A DNA stretch of 8,611 bases, from NCBI GenBank assembly GCA_030523505.1, contig JAUNIK010000098.1, positions 1 through 8,611 on the forward strand. The letters are read 5' to 3'. The translations under genes were made by a program, and so were the position numbers. The notes beneath the pieces were generated by a model that worked only from the letters and a program-made list of their open reading frames with translations, did not search any database and was not told the origin of the DNA. Source of the stretch: Prevotellaceae bacterium (GTDB lineage Bacteria; Bacteroidota; Bacteroidia; Bacteroidales; Bacteroidaceae). Shown piece by piece: positions 1-6,694 of this stretch; positions within the stretch are counted from its first letter, which is position 1, and every line of letters begins with the position of its first letter.

Positions 1-651
1 GGCGACTTTGCTGCGCTGCAGGAGATGAACACCGTATATACCCGTGAGACACGAGCCCTTATCGAGAATGTGCTCCGCTTGGGAAGTGTCGCCGAGGCTG
101 ACATCAACAAACGACTGCTGGAGTTTTATCGAGACTCTACGTTGCAGAATGTGATATACGCAGCTGAGTCGGAGTTTGCTGATATGGAAGATCTGAACAA
201 GGAACTGCGTGCTGCCTTTGTGACGCTCCACGAACATATCCCTGAGATGCGCATACCAAAGTTCTACGCCCAGATTGGCGCCTTCGATGAGAGTATCATC
301 ATCGACGACTATGACGTTGGCATCTCGCTCGATAAGTACCTTGGACCTGAGTATCCCGCCTATGAACGGTTCTATGACAAGGAACAGCGCAAGACCATGA
401 AGAGGGAGTATATTGTGCCCGACTGTATTGTCTTTTATCTGTGGAGTCTGTATCCGCCGCAGAACATGTATATGTTGACCCAGTATGAGAGGGACATGCA
501 TATTGGCAAGTTCATGTGGGTGGCCAACTATGTGACGAAGAAACCCCGCTTCAAGAGTGACTCCGTAGAAAAGGTTGAGAAGTTCATGCACCAGAATCCG
601 AAAGTCACCATCCCTCAGCTCCTGAAAATGCAGACCTTCCAAAGGTTCTGA
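1..651 (+). CDS. GldB-like lipoprotein, 5'-truncated
   Basis: The frame is open from the first base, so the ATG at 25 is probably internal and the true start, with any signal peptide and lipobox, lies outside the window. The visible 216 residues resemble the C-terminal two-thirds of the Bacteroidetes GldB family. Recognisable features are a PKFYAQIG segment near 256, then a strand with ISLDKYLG near 322, a YIVPDCIVFYLWSLYP helix near 412-460, and an ERDMHIGKFMW helix near 490-520. In gliding Flavobacteriia GldB is an outer-membrane-associated lipoprotein needed for gliding. Bacteroidales carry homologues although they do not glide, so the role here is unknown. No HExxH zinc-protease motif is visible in this part. 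The gene ends just before a strong hairpin terminator and converges on valS. The family call rests on recalled sequence character and is moderately sure. Confidence 0.62.
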   Translation, partial: GDFAALQEMNTVYTRETRALIENVLRLGSVAEADINKRLLEFYRDSTLQNVIYAAESEFADMEDLNKELRAAFVTLHEHIPEMRIPKFYAQIGAFDESIIIDDYDVGISLDKYLGPEYPAYERFYDKEQRKTMKREYIVPDCIVFYLWSLYPPQNMYMLTQYERDMHIGKFMWVANYVTKKPRFKSDSVEKVEKFMHQNPKVTIPQLLKMQTFQRF

Positions 652-664
652 GGAAAACGAAAAG

Positions 665-700
665 AAAAAGCCGTGTCAGCAGTAGCTGGCACGGCTTTTT
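665..700. terminator. Bidirectional intrinsic terminator between the GldB-like gene and valS
   Basis: A 16-bp stem (665-680 with 685-700) closes on the tetraloop AGTA, with a single T-G wobble. The plus-strand arm ends in TTTTT followed by ATTATTT. The minus-strand reading also ends in a T-rich run because the left arm starts AAAAAG and is preceded by further A-rich sequence. It lies 14 bp past the stop of the GldB-like gene and about 75 bp past the stop of the convergent valS, so it can serve both. Confidence 0.88.
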
Positions 701-739
701 ATTATTTCATATAATGTGGAAATGAGGGTTCTCCCTGCT

Positions 740-766
740 CCCCCCGCCCTCTAGGAGGGCGAGGGG
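740..766. repeat. GC-rich hairpin repeat downstream of valS
   Basis: A 7-bp stem (745-751 with 755-761) closes on the loop TAG. After one mismatch it extends by a further four C-G pairs (740-743 with 763-766). It sits 9 bp beyond the valS stop codon. The alternation of C-runs and G-runs with CCCTC/GAGGG blocks matches the style of the two repeat copies inside mazG, so it probably belongs to the same family. There is no T-tract directly after it in the valS direction (minus strand), so it is not a standard terminator, though it could protect the 3' end of the valS transcript. Confidence 0.55.
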
Positions 767-775
767 AAAGGGGCT

Positions 776-3538
776 TTATTTCTTCTGGGCGCGGAGCTTC
801 TCGAGGGTTTCCTTCAATGAGGCAATCTTCTCCTCTGAGTCACTCTGCTTCTTGCGCTCAAGGGCTACAACCTCTGGTTTGGCATTCTGAACGAAGCGCT
901 CATTAGACAACTTCTTCATGACTCCAACGAGGAAGCCTTCAAGGTGCTTCAACTGTGCTTCTGCCTTCTCAATCTCTGCATCGACATCGATGAGTGCACC
1001 GAGTGGAATAGCGTACTCCTGGGTGCCAATCATAAACGCAGAGGTGTCCTCACCCTTCTGGTCAACATAGTTGATTGCCGAAAGACCAGCCATCTTTGTG
1101 AGCGTAGCAGCGAGTGCACAGCACTTGGTGATATTATCCTCAGCAGCGCTGACAACCTCAAGTGCCAATGGTTCGCGTGGACCGATGTTCTTTGACTGAC
1201 GAACAGCACGAACACCAGAAATCAACTGCTTCAGTTCCTCGAATGTAGCAAGCAGTGCAACCTCCTCGGCTGTAGGAGCAGGCAACTTGAACTCGCTTAC
1301 CATCAGCGACTCACCGTCCTTGCGCTCTGTGATAGCCTGCCAGAGTTCCTCAGTGATGAATGGCATGAATGGATGGATGATATGGAGGAGCTGGTCGAAG
1401 AGTGCGAGAGTAGCATCGTAGGTAGCCTTGTCGAGTGGCATTGAACAGCCCTTCTCACGGTCGTACTCTGGTTTGATCATCTCGAGATACCATCCCGAGA
1501 ACTCGTCGGTGAAGAGCTTGAACGCAGCCATGAGAGCCTCGTTGAGACGATACTTAGAGTAGTTGTCGTTGACCTCAGCAAACACCTCCTTGATCTTTGC
1601 GCTCATCCAAGCCACAGCCTTTGCATTTGAAGCAGGCTGCTCAACATCATTGGTTTCCCAACCTTTGACAAGTCTGAAGGCGTTCCACATCTTGTTGCAG
1701 AAGCCCATACCCTGCTGACAGAGTGCCTCGTCGAAGAGGATATCGTTACCGGCAGGAGCAGCGAGCATCATACCCATACGAACACCGTCGGCGCCGTACT
1801 TAGCGATGAGTTCGAGTGGATCAGGAGAGTTACCGAGCGACTTCGACATCTTACGACCGAGGTTGTCGCGAACGATACCAGTGAAATATACGTTGCGGAA
1901 TGGGATATCCTTCATATACTCCTCGCCAGCCATGATCATACGTGCTACCCAGAAGAAGATGATATCCGGTCCAGTAACAAGGTCGGCAGTAGGGTAGTAG
2001 TAGTTGATCTCCTCATTGCCAGGGTTGTTGATACCATCGAAGAGTGAAACCGGCCAGAGCCATGAAGAGAACCAAGTGTCGAGGGCATCCTCATCGCGAG
2101 TGAGCATATCGGCAGTGATATGATCGCCATACTTAGCCTGAGCCTTTGCGAGAGCCTCCTCAGGTGTAAGGGCAACAACGAAGCGCTCGTCGTTTTCTGA
2201 TGCATCAGACACTGGAGCACCATCGTTGACGAAGTAAGCAGGAATACGATGTCCCCACCAAAGCTGACGAGAGATACACCAGTCCTGAATGTTCTCGAGC
2301 CAGTTCTTGTAGGTTGTGACATATTTTGAAGGGTAGAACTTCAATGTGCCATCGAGTACTGGAGGAAGAGCGATGTCAGCAAAGTGCTGCATAGAGAGGA
2401 ACCACTGCTTGCAGAGACGTGGCTCAACAGCGGTGTCCTGATTGCGCTCAGAATATCCCACCTTGTTGTCGTAGTCCTCGATATGATCCATGAGGCCAGC
2501 CTCTTCGAGATCCTTGGCAATCTGCTTGCGAACAACCATACGATCCTGACCAACATAGAGTGGGCTCTCCTCAGAGATGGTACCGTCTGGGTTGAAGATA
2601 TCGATAGTCTCGAGGTTGTGAGTCTTACCGAGAGCATAGTCGTTGACATCGTGAGCAGGGGTGACCTTCAAACAACCAGTACCGAACTCGATATCAACAT
2701 AGCGGTCTTCGATGACAGGGATGACGCGACCAACGAGTGGTACGATTACCTTATGGCCCTTCAACCACTGGTTCTTTGGGTCCTTAGGGTTGATACACAT
2801 AGCGGTATCGCCCATGATGGTCTCAGGACGTGTGGTAGCAACTACGGCATAGTAGCCCTTCTCGTCCTGATGAAGCACCTCTCCCTCGTCGCCAGTAGGA
2901 ACCACTGGGTTGACATCAGCATCAGCAACATAATACTTCAGGTGGAAGAGCTTTGACTTCTCGTCGCGATAGATAACCTCCTCGGTAGAGAGCACTGTCT
3001 GAGCCTTTGGATCCCAGTTGACCATACGAAGACCACGATAGATGAGACCCTTGTCGTAGAGATCGCAGAACACCTTGAGCACCGACTCTGAACGCTTCTC
3101 GTCCATGGTGAAGGCTGTACGATCCCAGTCGCACGAAGCACCGAGCTTACGCAACTGCTTGAGGATGATGCCGCCATGCTCGTCGGTCCACTCCCAAGCG
3201 TGCTTGAGGAACTCCTCGCGAGTGAGGTCGCGCTTCTTGATACCCTGCTGAGCCAGTTTGTTCACCACCTTTGCCTCAGTAGCGATAGAAGCATGGTCGG
3301 TACCTGGTACCCAACAAGCATTCTTGCCATCAAGACGAGCCTTACGGATAAGGATATCCTGGATGGTGTTGTTGAGCATGTGTCCCATGTGAAGCACACC
3401 AGTGACATTTGGTGGTGGAATAACTATTGTATATGGCTCACGGCCGTCTGGCTTACTTGAAAAAAGTTTGTGGTCGGTCCAATACTGATACCACTTGCCC
3501 TCAACTTCCTGAGGACTGTACTTTGTTGCTAATTCCAT
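776..3538 (-). CDS. valS: Valyl-tRNA synthetase
   Basis: This 920-aa class I aminoacyl-tRNA synthetase attaches valine to tRNA-Val in the cytoplasm. The HIGH-type signature appears as HMGH at residues 50-53, after the PPPNVTG motif. The second ATP-binding motif KMSKS is at residues 563-567 (bases 1838-1852). The CP1 editing domain, which hydrolyses mischarged Thr-tRNA-Val, is recognisable from TTRPE at 235-239 and a following [12 protein letters not shown] block. A tRNA anticodon-binding helical region follows KMSKS. The last 70 or so residues form the charged coiled-coil tail typical of bacterial ValRS. Length is normal and no key residue is missing. The start is fixed by the MELATKYSP opening, which fits the family. 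It is transcribed divergently from mazG and ends opposite the GldB-like gene. No T-box leader is visible; the 5' leader appears to be about 50 nt. Confidence 0.98.
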   Translation of the reverse strand: MELATKYSPQEVEGKWYQYWTDHKLFSSKPDGREPYTIVIPPPNVTGVLHMGHMLNNTIQDILIRKARLDGKNACWVPGTDHASIATEAKVVNKLAQQGIKKRDLTREEFLKHAWEWTDEHGGIILKQLRKLGASCDWDRTAFTMDEKRSESVLKVFCDLYDKGLIYRGLRMVNWDPKAQTVLSTEEVIYRDEKSKLFHLKYYVADADVNPVVPTGDEGEVLHQDEKGYYAVVATTRPETIMGDTAMCINPKDPKNQWLKGHKVIVPLVGRVIPVIEDRYVDIEFGTGCLKVTPAHDVNDYALGKTHNLETIDIFNPDGTISEESPLYVGQDRMVVRKQIAKDLEEAGLMDHIEDYDNKVGYSERNQDTAVEPRLCKQWFLSMQHFADIALPPVLDGTLKFYPSKYVTTYKNWLENIQDWCISRQLWWGHRIPAYFVNDGAPVSDASENDERFVVALTPEEALAKAQAKYGDHITADMLTRDEDALDTWFSSWLWPVSLFDGINNPGNEEINYYYPTADLVTGPDIIFFWVARMIMAGEEYMKDIPFRNVYFTGIVRDNLGRKMSKSLGNSPDPLELIAKYGADGVRMGMMLAAPAGNDILFDEALCQQGMGFCNKMWNAFRLVKGWETNDVEQPASNAKAVAWMSAKIKEVFAEVNDNYSKYRLNEALMAAFKLFTDEFSGWYLEMIKPEYDREKGCSMPLDKATYDATLALFDQLLHIIHPFMPFITEELWQAITERKDGESLMVSEFKLPAPTAEEVALLATFEELKQLISGVRAVRQSKNIGPREPLALEVVSAAEDNITKCCALAATLTKMAGLSAINYVDQKGEDTSAFMIGTQEYAIPLGALIDVDAEIEKAEAQLKHLEGFLVGVMKKLSNERFVQNAKPEVVALERKKQSDSEEKIASLKETLEKLRAQKK

Positions 3539-3591
3539 CTTTTTATATCGTATTTTATATTCTTTTTACCTTATTAATAAATAAATCGGTG

Positions 3592-3599
3592 CAAAATTA
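3592..3599 (-). promoter_or_regulatory. Putative valS -7 promoter box
   Basis: On the minus strand this reads TAATTTTG, an exact match to the Bacteroidetes -7 consensus TAnnTTTG. It lies about 54 nt upstream of the valS ATG, giving a short A/T-rich leader. I see no convincing TTTG -33 box at the usual spacing, so the call depends on the -7 match and position alone. Confidence 0.5.
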
Positions 3600-3621
3600 C
3601 TAAAATTAAACGGAAAATTTG

Positions 3622-3629
3622 TACTTTTG
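3622..3629 (+). promoter_or_regulatory. Putative mazG -7 promoter box
   Basis: TACTTTTG matches TAnnTTTG exactly and lies 20 nt before the mazG ATG, implying a very short leader of about 14 nt. No clear -33 TTTG is present at the expected distance. The box is only 22 bp from the opposing valS box, so the two polymerase footprints would overlap. Confidence 0.5.
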
Positions 3630-3649
3630 TGGAATTAAAATAAATAAAA

Positions 3650-4519
3650 ATGCATACAAGGGAAGAAAAACTGCAGGCTTTTGGCCGTTTGATAGATGTT
3701 TTGGACGAATTGCGCGAGAAATGTCCATGGGACAGGAAGCAGACTTTCGATTCGCTCCGACCTAACACCATTGAGGAAGTTTACGAACTCTGCGACGCGT
3801 CGATGGCTAAGGACTGGAAGAATGTCTGCAAGGAGTTGGGCGATGTCCTCGAGCATGTCATCTTCTATGCCATCATGGGCAACGAGAAGGGCGAATTCGA
3901 TATTGCTGATGTGTGCAACAAAGAAGCCGATAAGTTGATATTCAGGCATCCGCACATCTACGGAACCTCCCCTAACCCCTCCGAGGGAGGGGAATCTGGG
4001 TTGAAGGAGGTGAAGAGTTCTGATGATGTGCTGGACAACTGGGAGAAGATAAAACTCAAGGAGAAAGACGGCAACAAGACTCTTCTTTCGGGAGTTCCGA
4101 CATCATTGCCAAGTCTCATCAAAGCCTTCCGTATCACAGAGAAAACCTCGAACGTGGGTTTCGACTGGGAGAAGAAGGAAGATGTGTGGGCGAAGGTCAG
4201 AGAGGAACTCGACGAACTGCAGGTAGAACTTGACAAGGGCGACAAAGAGAAGAGCGCCGAGGAGATGGGCGACTATCTCTTTGCACTCGTCAATGCAGCG
4301 CGACTCTATAAGATAAACCCTGATACTGCACTCGAGAAAACCAACCAGAAGTTTATCCGCCGGTTTGGTTATATCGAACAGAAAGCCCACGAGATGGGAA
4401 AGACATTGCCGGAGATGACACTCGCAGAAATGGATGCGTTGTGGGAGGAGGCGAAAAAACGAGACCCCTCCCCAGCCCTCCCCGTAATGGGAGGGAGCCC
4501 ATCCGGAGGAGGGGAGTGA
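3650..4519 (+). CDS. mazG: MazG nucleoside triphosphate pyrophosphohydrolase with repeat insertions
   Basis: MazG hydrolyses nucleoside triphosphates to monophosphates and pyrophosphate, cleaning the pool of aberrant nucleotides. Both tandem MazG domains are intact. The first has EEVYE (E42, E43, E46) and ELGD (E62, D65). The second has EELDE (E185, E186, E189) and EMGD (E205, D208). These are the EExxE and ExxD magnesium-binding sets of the family. The KEKDGNK...LSGVP linker near 137-150 is also typical. At 289 aa it is roughly 25-30 residues longer than I expect for Bacteroidetes MazG. The excess falls in two places: about 15 residues after HPHIYG (roughly 106-120) and a Pro/Gly-rich tail (272-289). 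Both are encoded by GC-rich palindromic repeats listed separately. No mazEF toxin-antitoxin genes are nearby. There is no Shine-Dalgarno, and the leader is A-rich as usual for Bacteroidetes. Confidence 0.95.
   Translation: MHTREEKLQAFGRLIDVLDELREKCPWDRKQTFDSLRPNTIEEVYELCDASMAKDWKNVCKELGDVLEHVIFYAIMGNEKGEFDIADVCNKEADKLIFRHPHIYGTSPNPSEGGESGLKEVKSSDDVLDNWEKIKLKEKDGNKTLLSGVPTSLPSLIKAFRITEKTSNVGFDWEKKEDVWAKVREELDELQVELDKGDKEKSAEEMGDYLFALVNAARLYKINPDTALEKTNQKFIRRFGYIEQKAHEMGKTLPEMTLAEMDALWEEAKKRDPSPALPVMGGSPSGGGE
3965..4011. repeat. GC-rich palindromic repeat inserted in frame in mazG
   Basis: The 47-bp element opens with ACCTCC (3965-3970) and closes with its complement GGAGGT (4006-4011). Inside is a perfect 7-bp hairpin, CCCCTCC (3976-3982) with GGAGGGG (3986-3992), closing on GAG. 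It is translated in frame as a TSPNPSEGGESGLKE-type segment that family knowledge would not place between HPHIYG and the following acidic linker. Base composition is sharply different from the surrounding gene. No clear flanking target duplication is visible. Confidence 0.75.
4464..4517. repeat. GC-rich palindromic repeat forming the mazG 3' end
   Basis: The outer arms CCCCTCC (4465-4471) and GGAGGGG (4508-4514) are exact complements and match the inner arms of the copy at 3965-4011. A nested hairpin pairs CCCTCCC (4476-4482) with GGGAGGG (4489-4495). The element is translated as the last 18 or so MazG residues, rich in Pro, Ser and Gly, and the TGA stop lies at its right edge (4517-4519). 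It has no T-tract and is not a standard terminator. Confidence 0.75.
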
Positions 4520-4563
4520 AAAGTTAAAAGTTTGCATTAGCTATCGTTTTCGTTGAATAAATT

Positions 4564-5133
4564 ATGAAGAAACTTTTATATATTGCAATGATGCTCCTTG
4601 TGGTGGGGGCGTGCAATGACAAGAAAGATGCAAAAATCGACGGTTTCATCGGTACAGACGATGCGCCGGATTCTACCGTGTATGGTGTCTGTGGTGACGG
4701 CACGATGATGAACACCCTCGAGCTTGTCACTGCTATGAACGACACCCTCGTGATCAGGATATGTGATGAGGGCGAGGACTCCACATCTGTTGTAGGTGGA
4801 ATGATGTGCGGCGATAGAATGGCTGTCACCCTCTGCAACACCGATGATGGATTCGTGGCTCATCGTGTTATCAACCTCACTTCGCTCTTTGGCAGGTGGA
4901 GTAGTATTGACAAGAATTTTGAAATAACCGAGGATGGTGAGGTTCACTCAATGGTGACAGCTGAAACCAATGCGTGGACGGCCTGGCGAATACTCAATGG
5001 ACAGTTGCTCCTCAATCGCGATACCTTCGATATTCTGACGCTCGGAGCCGATTCCCTTGAACTGGAGAACGCCTTTGGCATCTTCTGTTATAAGCGTTCA
5101 CGAGCCATCGCCGTACAAGTAGATTCAATATAA
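4564..5133 (+). CDS. Lipocalin-like lipoprotein
   Basis: A 189-aa exported lipoprotein of unknown function. Residues 1-17 form a lipoprotein signal peptide: MKK, a hydrophobic stretch, and a VGAC lipobox with the acylated cysteine at C17. The mature start CNDKKD is charged, as is common for outer-membrane lipoproteins in Bacteroidetes. Residues about 24-100 form a Thr/Asp-rich probable beta region. Residues about 107-178 resemble the lipocalin-like domains of Bacteroidales lipoproteins: a GRW motif at 110-112, a strand with FEITEDGEV, then WRILNGQLLL and DTFDILTL strands and DSLEL. Only the fold is suggested; no ligand can be named. It lies 44 bp after mazG and its stop is 6 nt before the rnz TTG start in the same frame, so it is probably cotranscribed with rnz. 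There is no Shine-Dalgarno upstream of the ATG, and I found no convincing promoter in the 44-bp gap. Confidence 0.75.
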   Translation: MKKLLYIAMMLLVVGACNDKKDAKIDGFIGTDDAPDSTVYGVCGDGTMMNTLELVTAMNDTLVIRICDEGEDSTSVVGGMMCGDRMAVTLCNTDDGFVAHRVINLTSLFGRWSSIDKNFEITEDGEVHSMVTAETNAWTAWRILNGQLLLNRDTFDILTLGADSLELENAFGIFCYKRSRAIAVQVDSI

Positions 5134-5139
5134 ACAATT

Positions 5140-6057
5140 TTGACACCATTTCGCATACATATTTTAGGATGTGGTAGCGCATTGCCAACGATGCGTCACA
5201 GTCCTTCATCGCAGGTTGTGGAAATCCGCGATAAGTTCTTTATGGTTGATTGCGGAGAAGGCACACAGCTCGCCCTGCGCCGCACTCATGTGCATTTCAA
5301 TAAAATCATTGCCGTTTTCATCAGTCATCTGCACGGCGATCACTGTCTCGGACTGGTGGGAATGATAAGCACCTTCGGACTCCTCGGTCGTACAGCACCG
5401 CTGCATGTCTATGCCCCGAAGGAATTAGGCGAGATGCTAACGGGACAGTTGGAGTTCTTCTGCCACGGATTAGACTTTGAGGTGGTGTTCCATGAGGTTG
5501 ACACCGAGAAGAATGCCGTCATCTACGACGACCGCAGTCTCACCGTCGAGACAATCCCACTGCAGCATCGAATGCCGTGCTGTGGATTCCTGTTCAGAGA
5601 GAAACCCGGAAAGCGCCATATCCGTCGCGATATGATTGACTTTTACAAGATACCAATCAGTCAGTTGGAGAATATCCGCAGTGGGATGGACTGGACCGAT
5701 GAGGACGGTGAAACCGTTGAAAACGAACGGTTGACAACCCCAGCCGATCCAGCCAGAAGTTATGCCTATTGCAGTGACACAAAATATATCCCGACGCTCC
5801 ATGAACTGGTGCGCGATGTCACCATGCTCTATCACGAGTCAACCTACGCCGACGACAACCTCGAGAAAGCCAAACTCTACTATCATTCCACAGCCCGTCA
5901 GGCAGCACAGGTGGCACGCGATGCCCATGCAAAATCGCTCCTTTTGGGGCATTACAGTCAACGCTATCTCGATGAATCAGTCATACTCAAAGAAGCCAAG
6001 GAGATATTCCCAAATAGCCTGTTGAGCGCCGAAGGGAAGGTTTTTGACGTTAAATAA
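5140..6057 (+). CDS. rnz: Ribonuclease Z (tRNA 3' endonuclease)
   Basis: RNase Z is a zinc-dependent metallo-beta-lactamase-fold endonuclease that removes the 3' trailer of pre-tRNAs. The full ligand set is visible: HLHGDH (H63, H65, D67, H68), H143 in LQHRMPCCGF, D213 in YCSDTKY, and H271 in LLGHYSQRY. HEST at 232-235 and H249 are also in the family pattern. Residues about 155-190 correspond to the flexible tRNA-binding arm, including an IRRDMIDFYKIP stretch. The length of 305 aa is normal. The start must be TTG at 5140 (or ATT at 5137): the next in-frame ATG lies past the conserved ILGCGSALPT opening and would delete the first strand. Upstream, the frame is closed by the TAA of the lipoprotein gene just two codons earlier, in the same frame. 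Coupled re-initiation is therefore likely. Confidence 0.96.
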   Translation: MTPFRIHILGCGSALPTMRHSPSSQVVEIRDKFFMVDCGEGTQLALRRTHVHFNKIIAVFISHLHGDHCLGLVGMISTFGLLGRTAPLHVYAPKELGEMLTGQLEFFCHGLDFEVVFHEVDTEKNAVIYDDRSLTVETIPLQHRMPCCGFLFREKPGKRHIRRDMIDFYKIPISQLENIRSGMDWTDEDGETVENERLTTPADPARSYAYCSDTKYIPTLHELVRDVTMLYHESTYADDNLEKAKLYYHSTARQAAQVARDAHAKSLLLGHYSQRYLDESVILKEAKEIFPNSLLSAEGKVFDVK

Positions 6058-6112
6058 TCTTAATTATACAATAAAATCATCACTGCGCTTCGGTTTTTCG
6101 AATTAATAAATT

Positions 6113-6120
6113 AATTTTGC
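6113..6120 (+). promoter_or_regulatory. Putative -7 promoter box for the envelope cluster
   Basis: TAATTTTG matches TAnnTTTG exactly. If used, transcription would begin near 6127 and give a leader of about 230 nt containing the whole palindrome at 6151-6312. The -33 region has only a T-run (6095-6099) rather than a clear TTTG, so this is tentative. A second weaker candidate, with one extra T, is at 6213-6221 in the palindrome's loop. Confidence 0.4.
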
Positions 6121-6150
6121 AGAATAAAAGTTTCGCAAACTCAACTTTTT

Positions 6151-6312
6151 GGAGTTATGGGGAGTTAAAGGAAGTTATCGGTCGCTTTGCTCCCTGAGAA
6201 GTTAAAGGACAATAGTTTTTGCGGAAAGAATCGGGTAAAGAAGAGACATACGTCCCTTAACTTCCCATAACTTCCCAAGCGACGAAGGAGCGATAACTTC
6301 TCTTAACTTCCG
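6151..6312. repeat. Large imperfect palindrome built of about 10-bp GAAGTTA-type modules
   Basis: Four collinear blocks pair across a 41-nt loop (6211-6251): 6198-6210 with 6252-6264 (12 of 13), 6181-6187 with 6277-6283 (7 of 7), 6171-6180 with 6291-6300 (10 of 10), and roughly 6161-6170 with 6301-6311 (imperfect). Each arm holds four copies of a G(G/A)AGTTA or GGAGTTA module; most are spaced about 10 bp apart, with a GTCGCTT-containing spacer before the last. There is no coding potential. It resembles a dispersed intergenic repeat or a non-autonomous mobile element. Confidence 0.75.
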
Positions 6313-6356
6313 AAAATAGAGCAAGTCAATCTTGCGATAGTTAAATTAAAAAACGA

Positions 6357-6680
6357 ATGCGTATGACAAAAAATATACTCTCATTTTCACTTGCTGCATT
6401 GCTCATGATTTCTGTTCCTGCTGTCAGTATAGCAGAGCCAATGATTGAGATAATGGACATGAACGATATCGACCCACAGGGCGTTACCATCAGTGTCAAC
6501 CAGAATGTGCTCCATGTCAGCGGTGCCGCTGGTCAGGTACTTCAGGTTTATAATGTCACCGGTGTGTGTGTTATGACAGTGAAGGTGGATGGCGACGAGA
6601 AGCACTATGACCTCAACCTCCAGAAGGGTTGCTATATCGTGAAGGTAGGTAAGGTCGTTAGAAAGATTTCTATCCGATAA
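6357..6680 (+). CDS. Small exported protein with a T9SS C-terminal-domain-like fold
   Basis: A 107-aa protein. Residues 1-26 look like a Sec signal peptide with a hydrophobic core (ILSFSLAALLMISV) and a probable cleavage site after VSIA. A short acidic linker (27-40) follows. Residues about 41-107 show the strand pattern of the type IX secretion sorting domain (Por_Secre_tail type): VTISVNQNVLHVSG, then VLQVYNVTG, a DLNLQKGCYIVKVG block and a final RKISIR. In typical substrates this domain follows a large cargo; here there is none. The family resemblance is inferred, and a stand-alone beta-sandwich adhesin-like protein is the alternative. Start is at ATG 6357, with ATG 6363 two codons on also possible. 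It ends 14 nt before the L,D-transpeptidase start, suggesting one operon. Confidence 0.68.
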   Translation: MRMTKNILSFSLAALLMISVPAVSIAEPMIEIMDMNDIDPQGVTISVNQNVLHVSGAAGQVLQVYNVTGVCVMTVKVDGDEKHYDLNLQKGCYIVKVGKVVRKISIR

Positions 6681-6694
6681 TAATTTTTTGAGTT

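Larger units (their letters stand above)
6058..6356. other. Intergenic region between rnz and the envelope cluster
   Basis: No gene is supported in these 299 bp. The first part is A/T-rich and holds an AATTAAT/ATTAATT palindrome (6102-6117) overlapping a -7-like box. The middle (6151-6312) is one long imperfect palindrome. The last 40 bp are A/T-rich leader with a minor 5-bp hairpin (GCAAG/CTTGC, 6321-6335). No convincing intrinsic terminator follows rnz. Confidence 0.7.

Noticed and set aside
25..27. ATG at 25 as the true start of the first gene
   Set aside because: The frame is open to base 1, and starting here would leave no signal peptide although the family members are lipoproteins.
2384..2956. 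A 190-codon open frame on the plus strand
   Set aside because: It lies wholly antisense to valS, whose protein is complete and conserved. The frame is a by-product of valS codon use.
3539..3591. Possible T-box or other riboswitch ahead of valS
   Set aside because: The leader is only about 50 nt, A/T-rich and without stable structure, and T-boxes are not expected in Bacteroidetes.
4465..4514. Palindrome at the mazG end as an intrinsic terminator
   Set aside because: It has a strong stem but no following T-tract, it is translated, and its arms match the repeat copy inside the gene.
3650..4519. mazG as part of a toxin-antitoxin or phage-defence locus
   Set aside because: No mazE/mazF-like or other defence genes are adjacent. 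The neighbours are housekeeping genes and the protein is an ordinary two-domain MazG.
4103..4537. A 144-codon minus-strand frame spanning the mazG 3' end
   Set aside because: It begins past mazG and runs antisense through its conserved second catalytic domain. It has no independent support.
6102..6117. AATTAAT/ATTAATT palindrome as a terminator for rnz or an operator
   Set aside because: It is a pure A/T stem with a 2-nt spacing in A/T-rich DNA and overlaps a -7 box. Chance is a sufficient explanation.
6151..6312. CRISPR array or tandem-repeat minisatellite
   Set aside because: The modules are short, inverted between arms and without unique spacers of constant length, so a palindrome describes the structure better.
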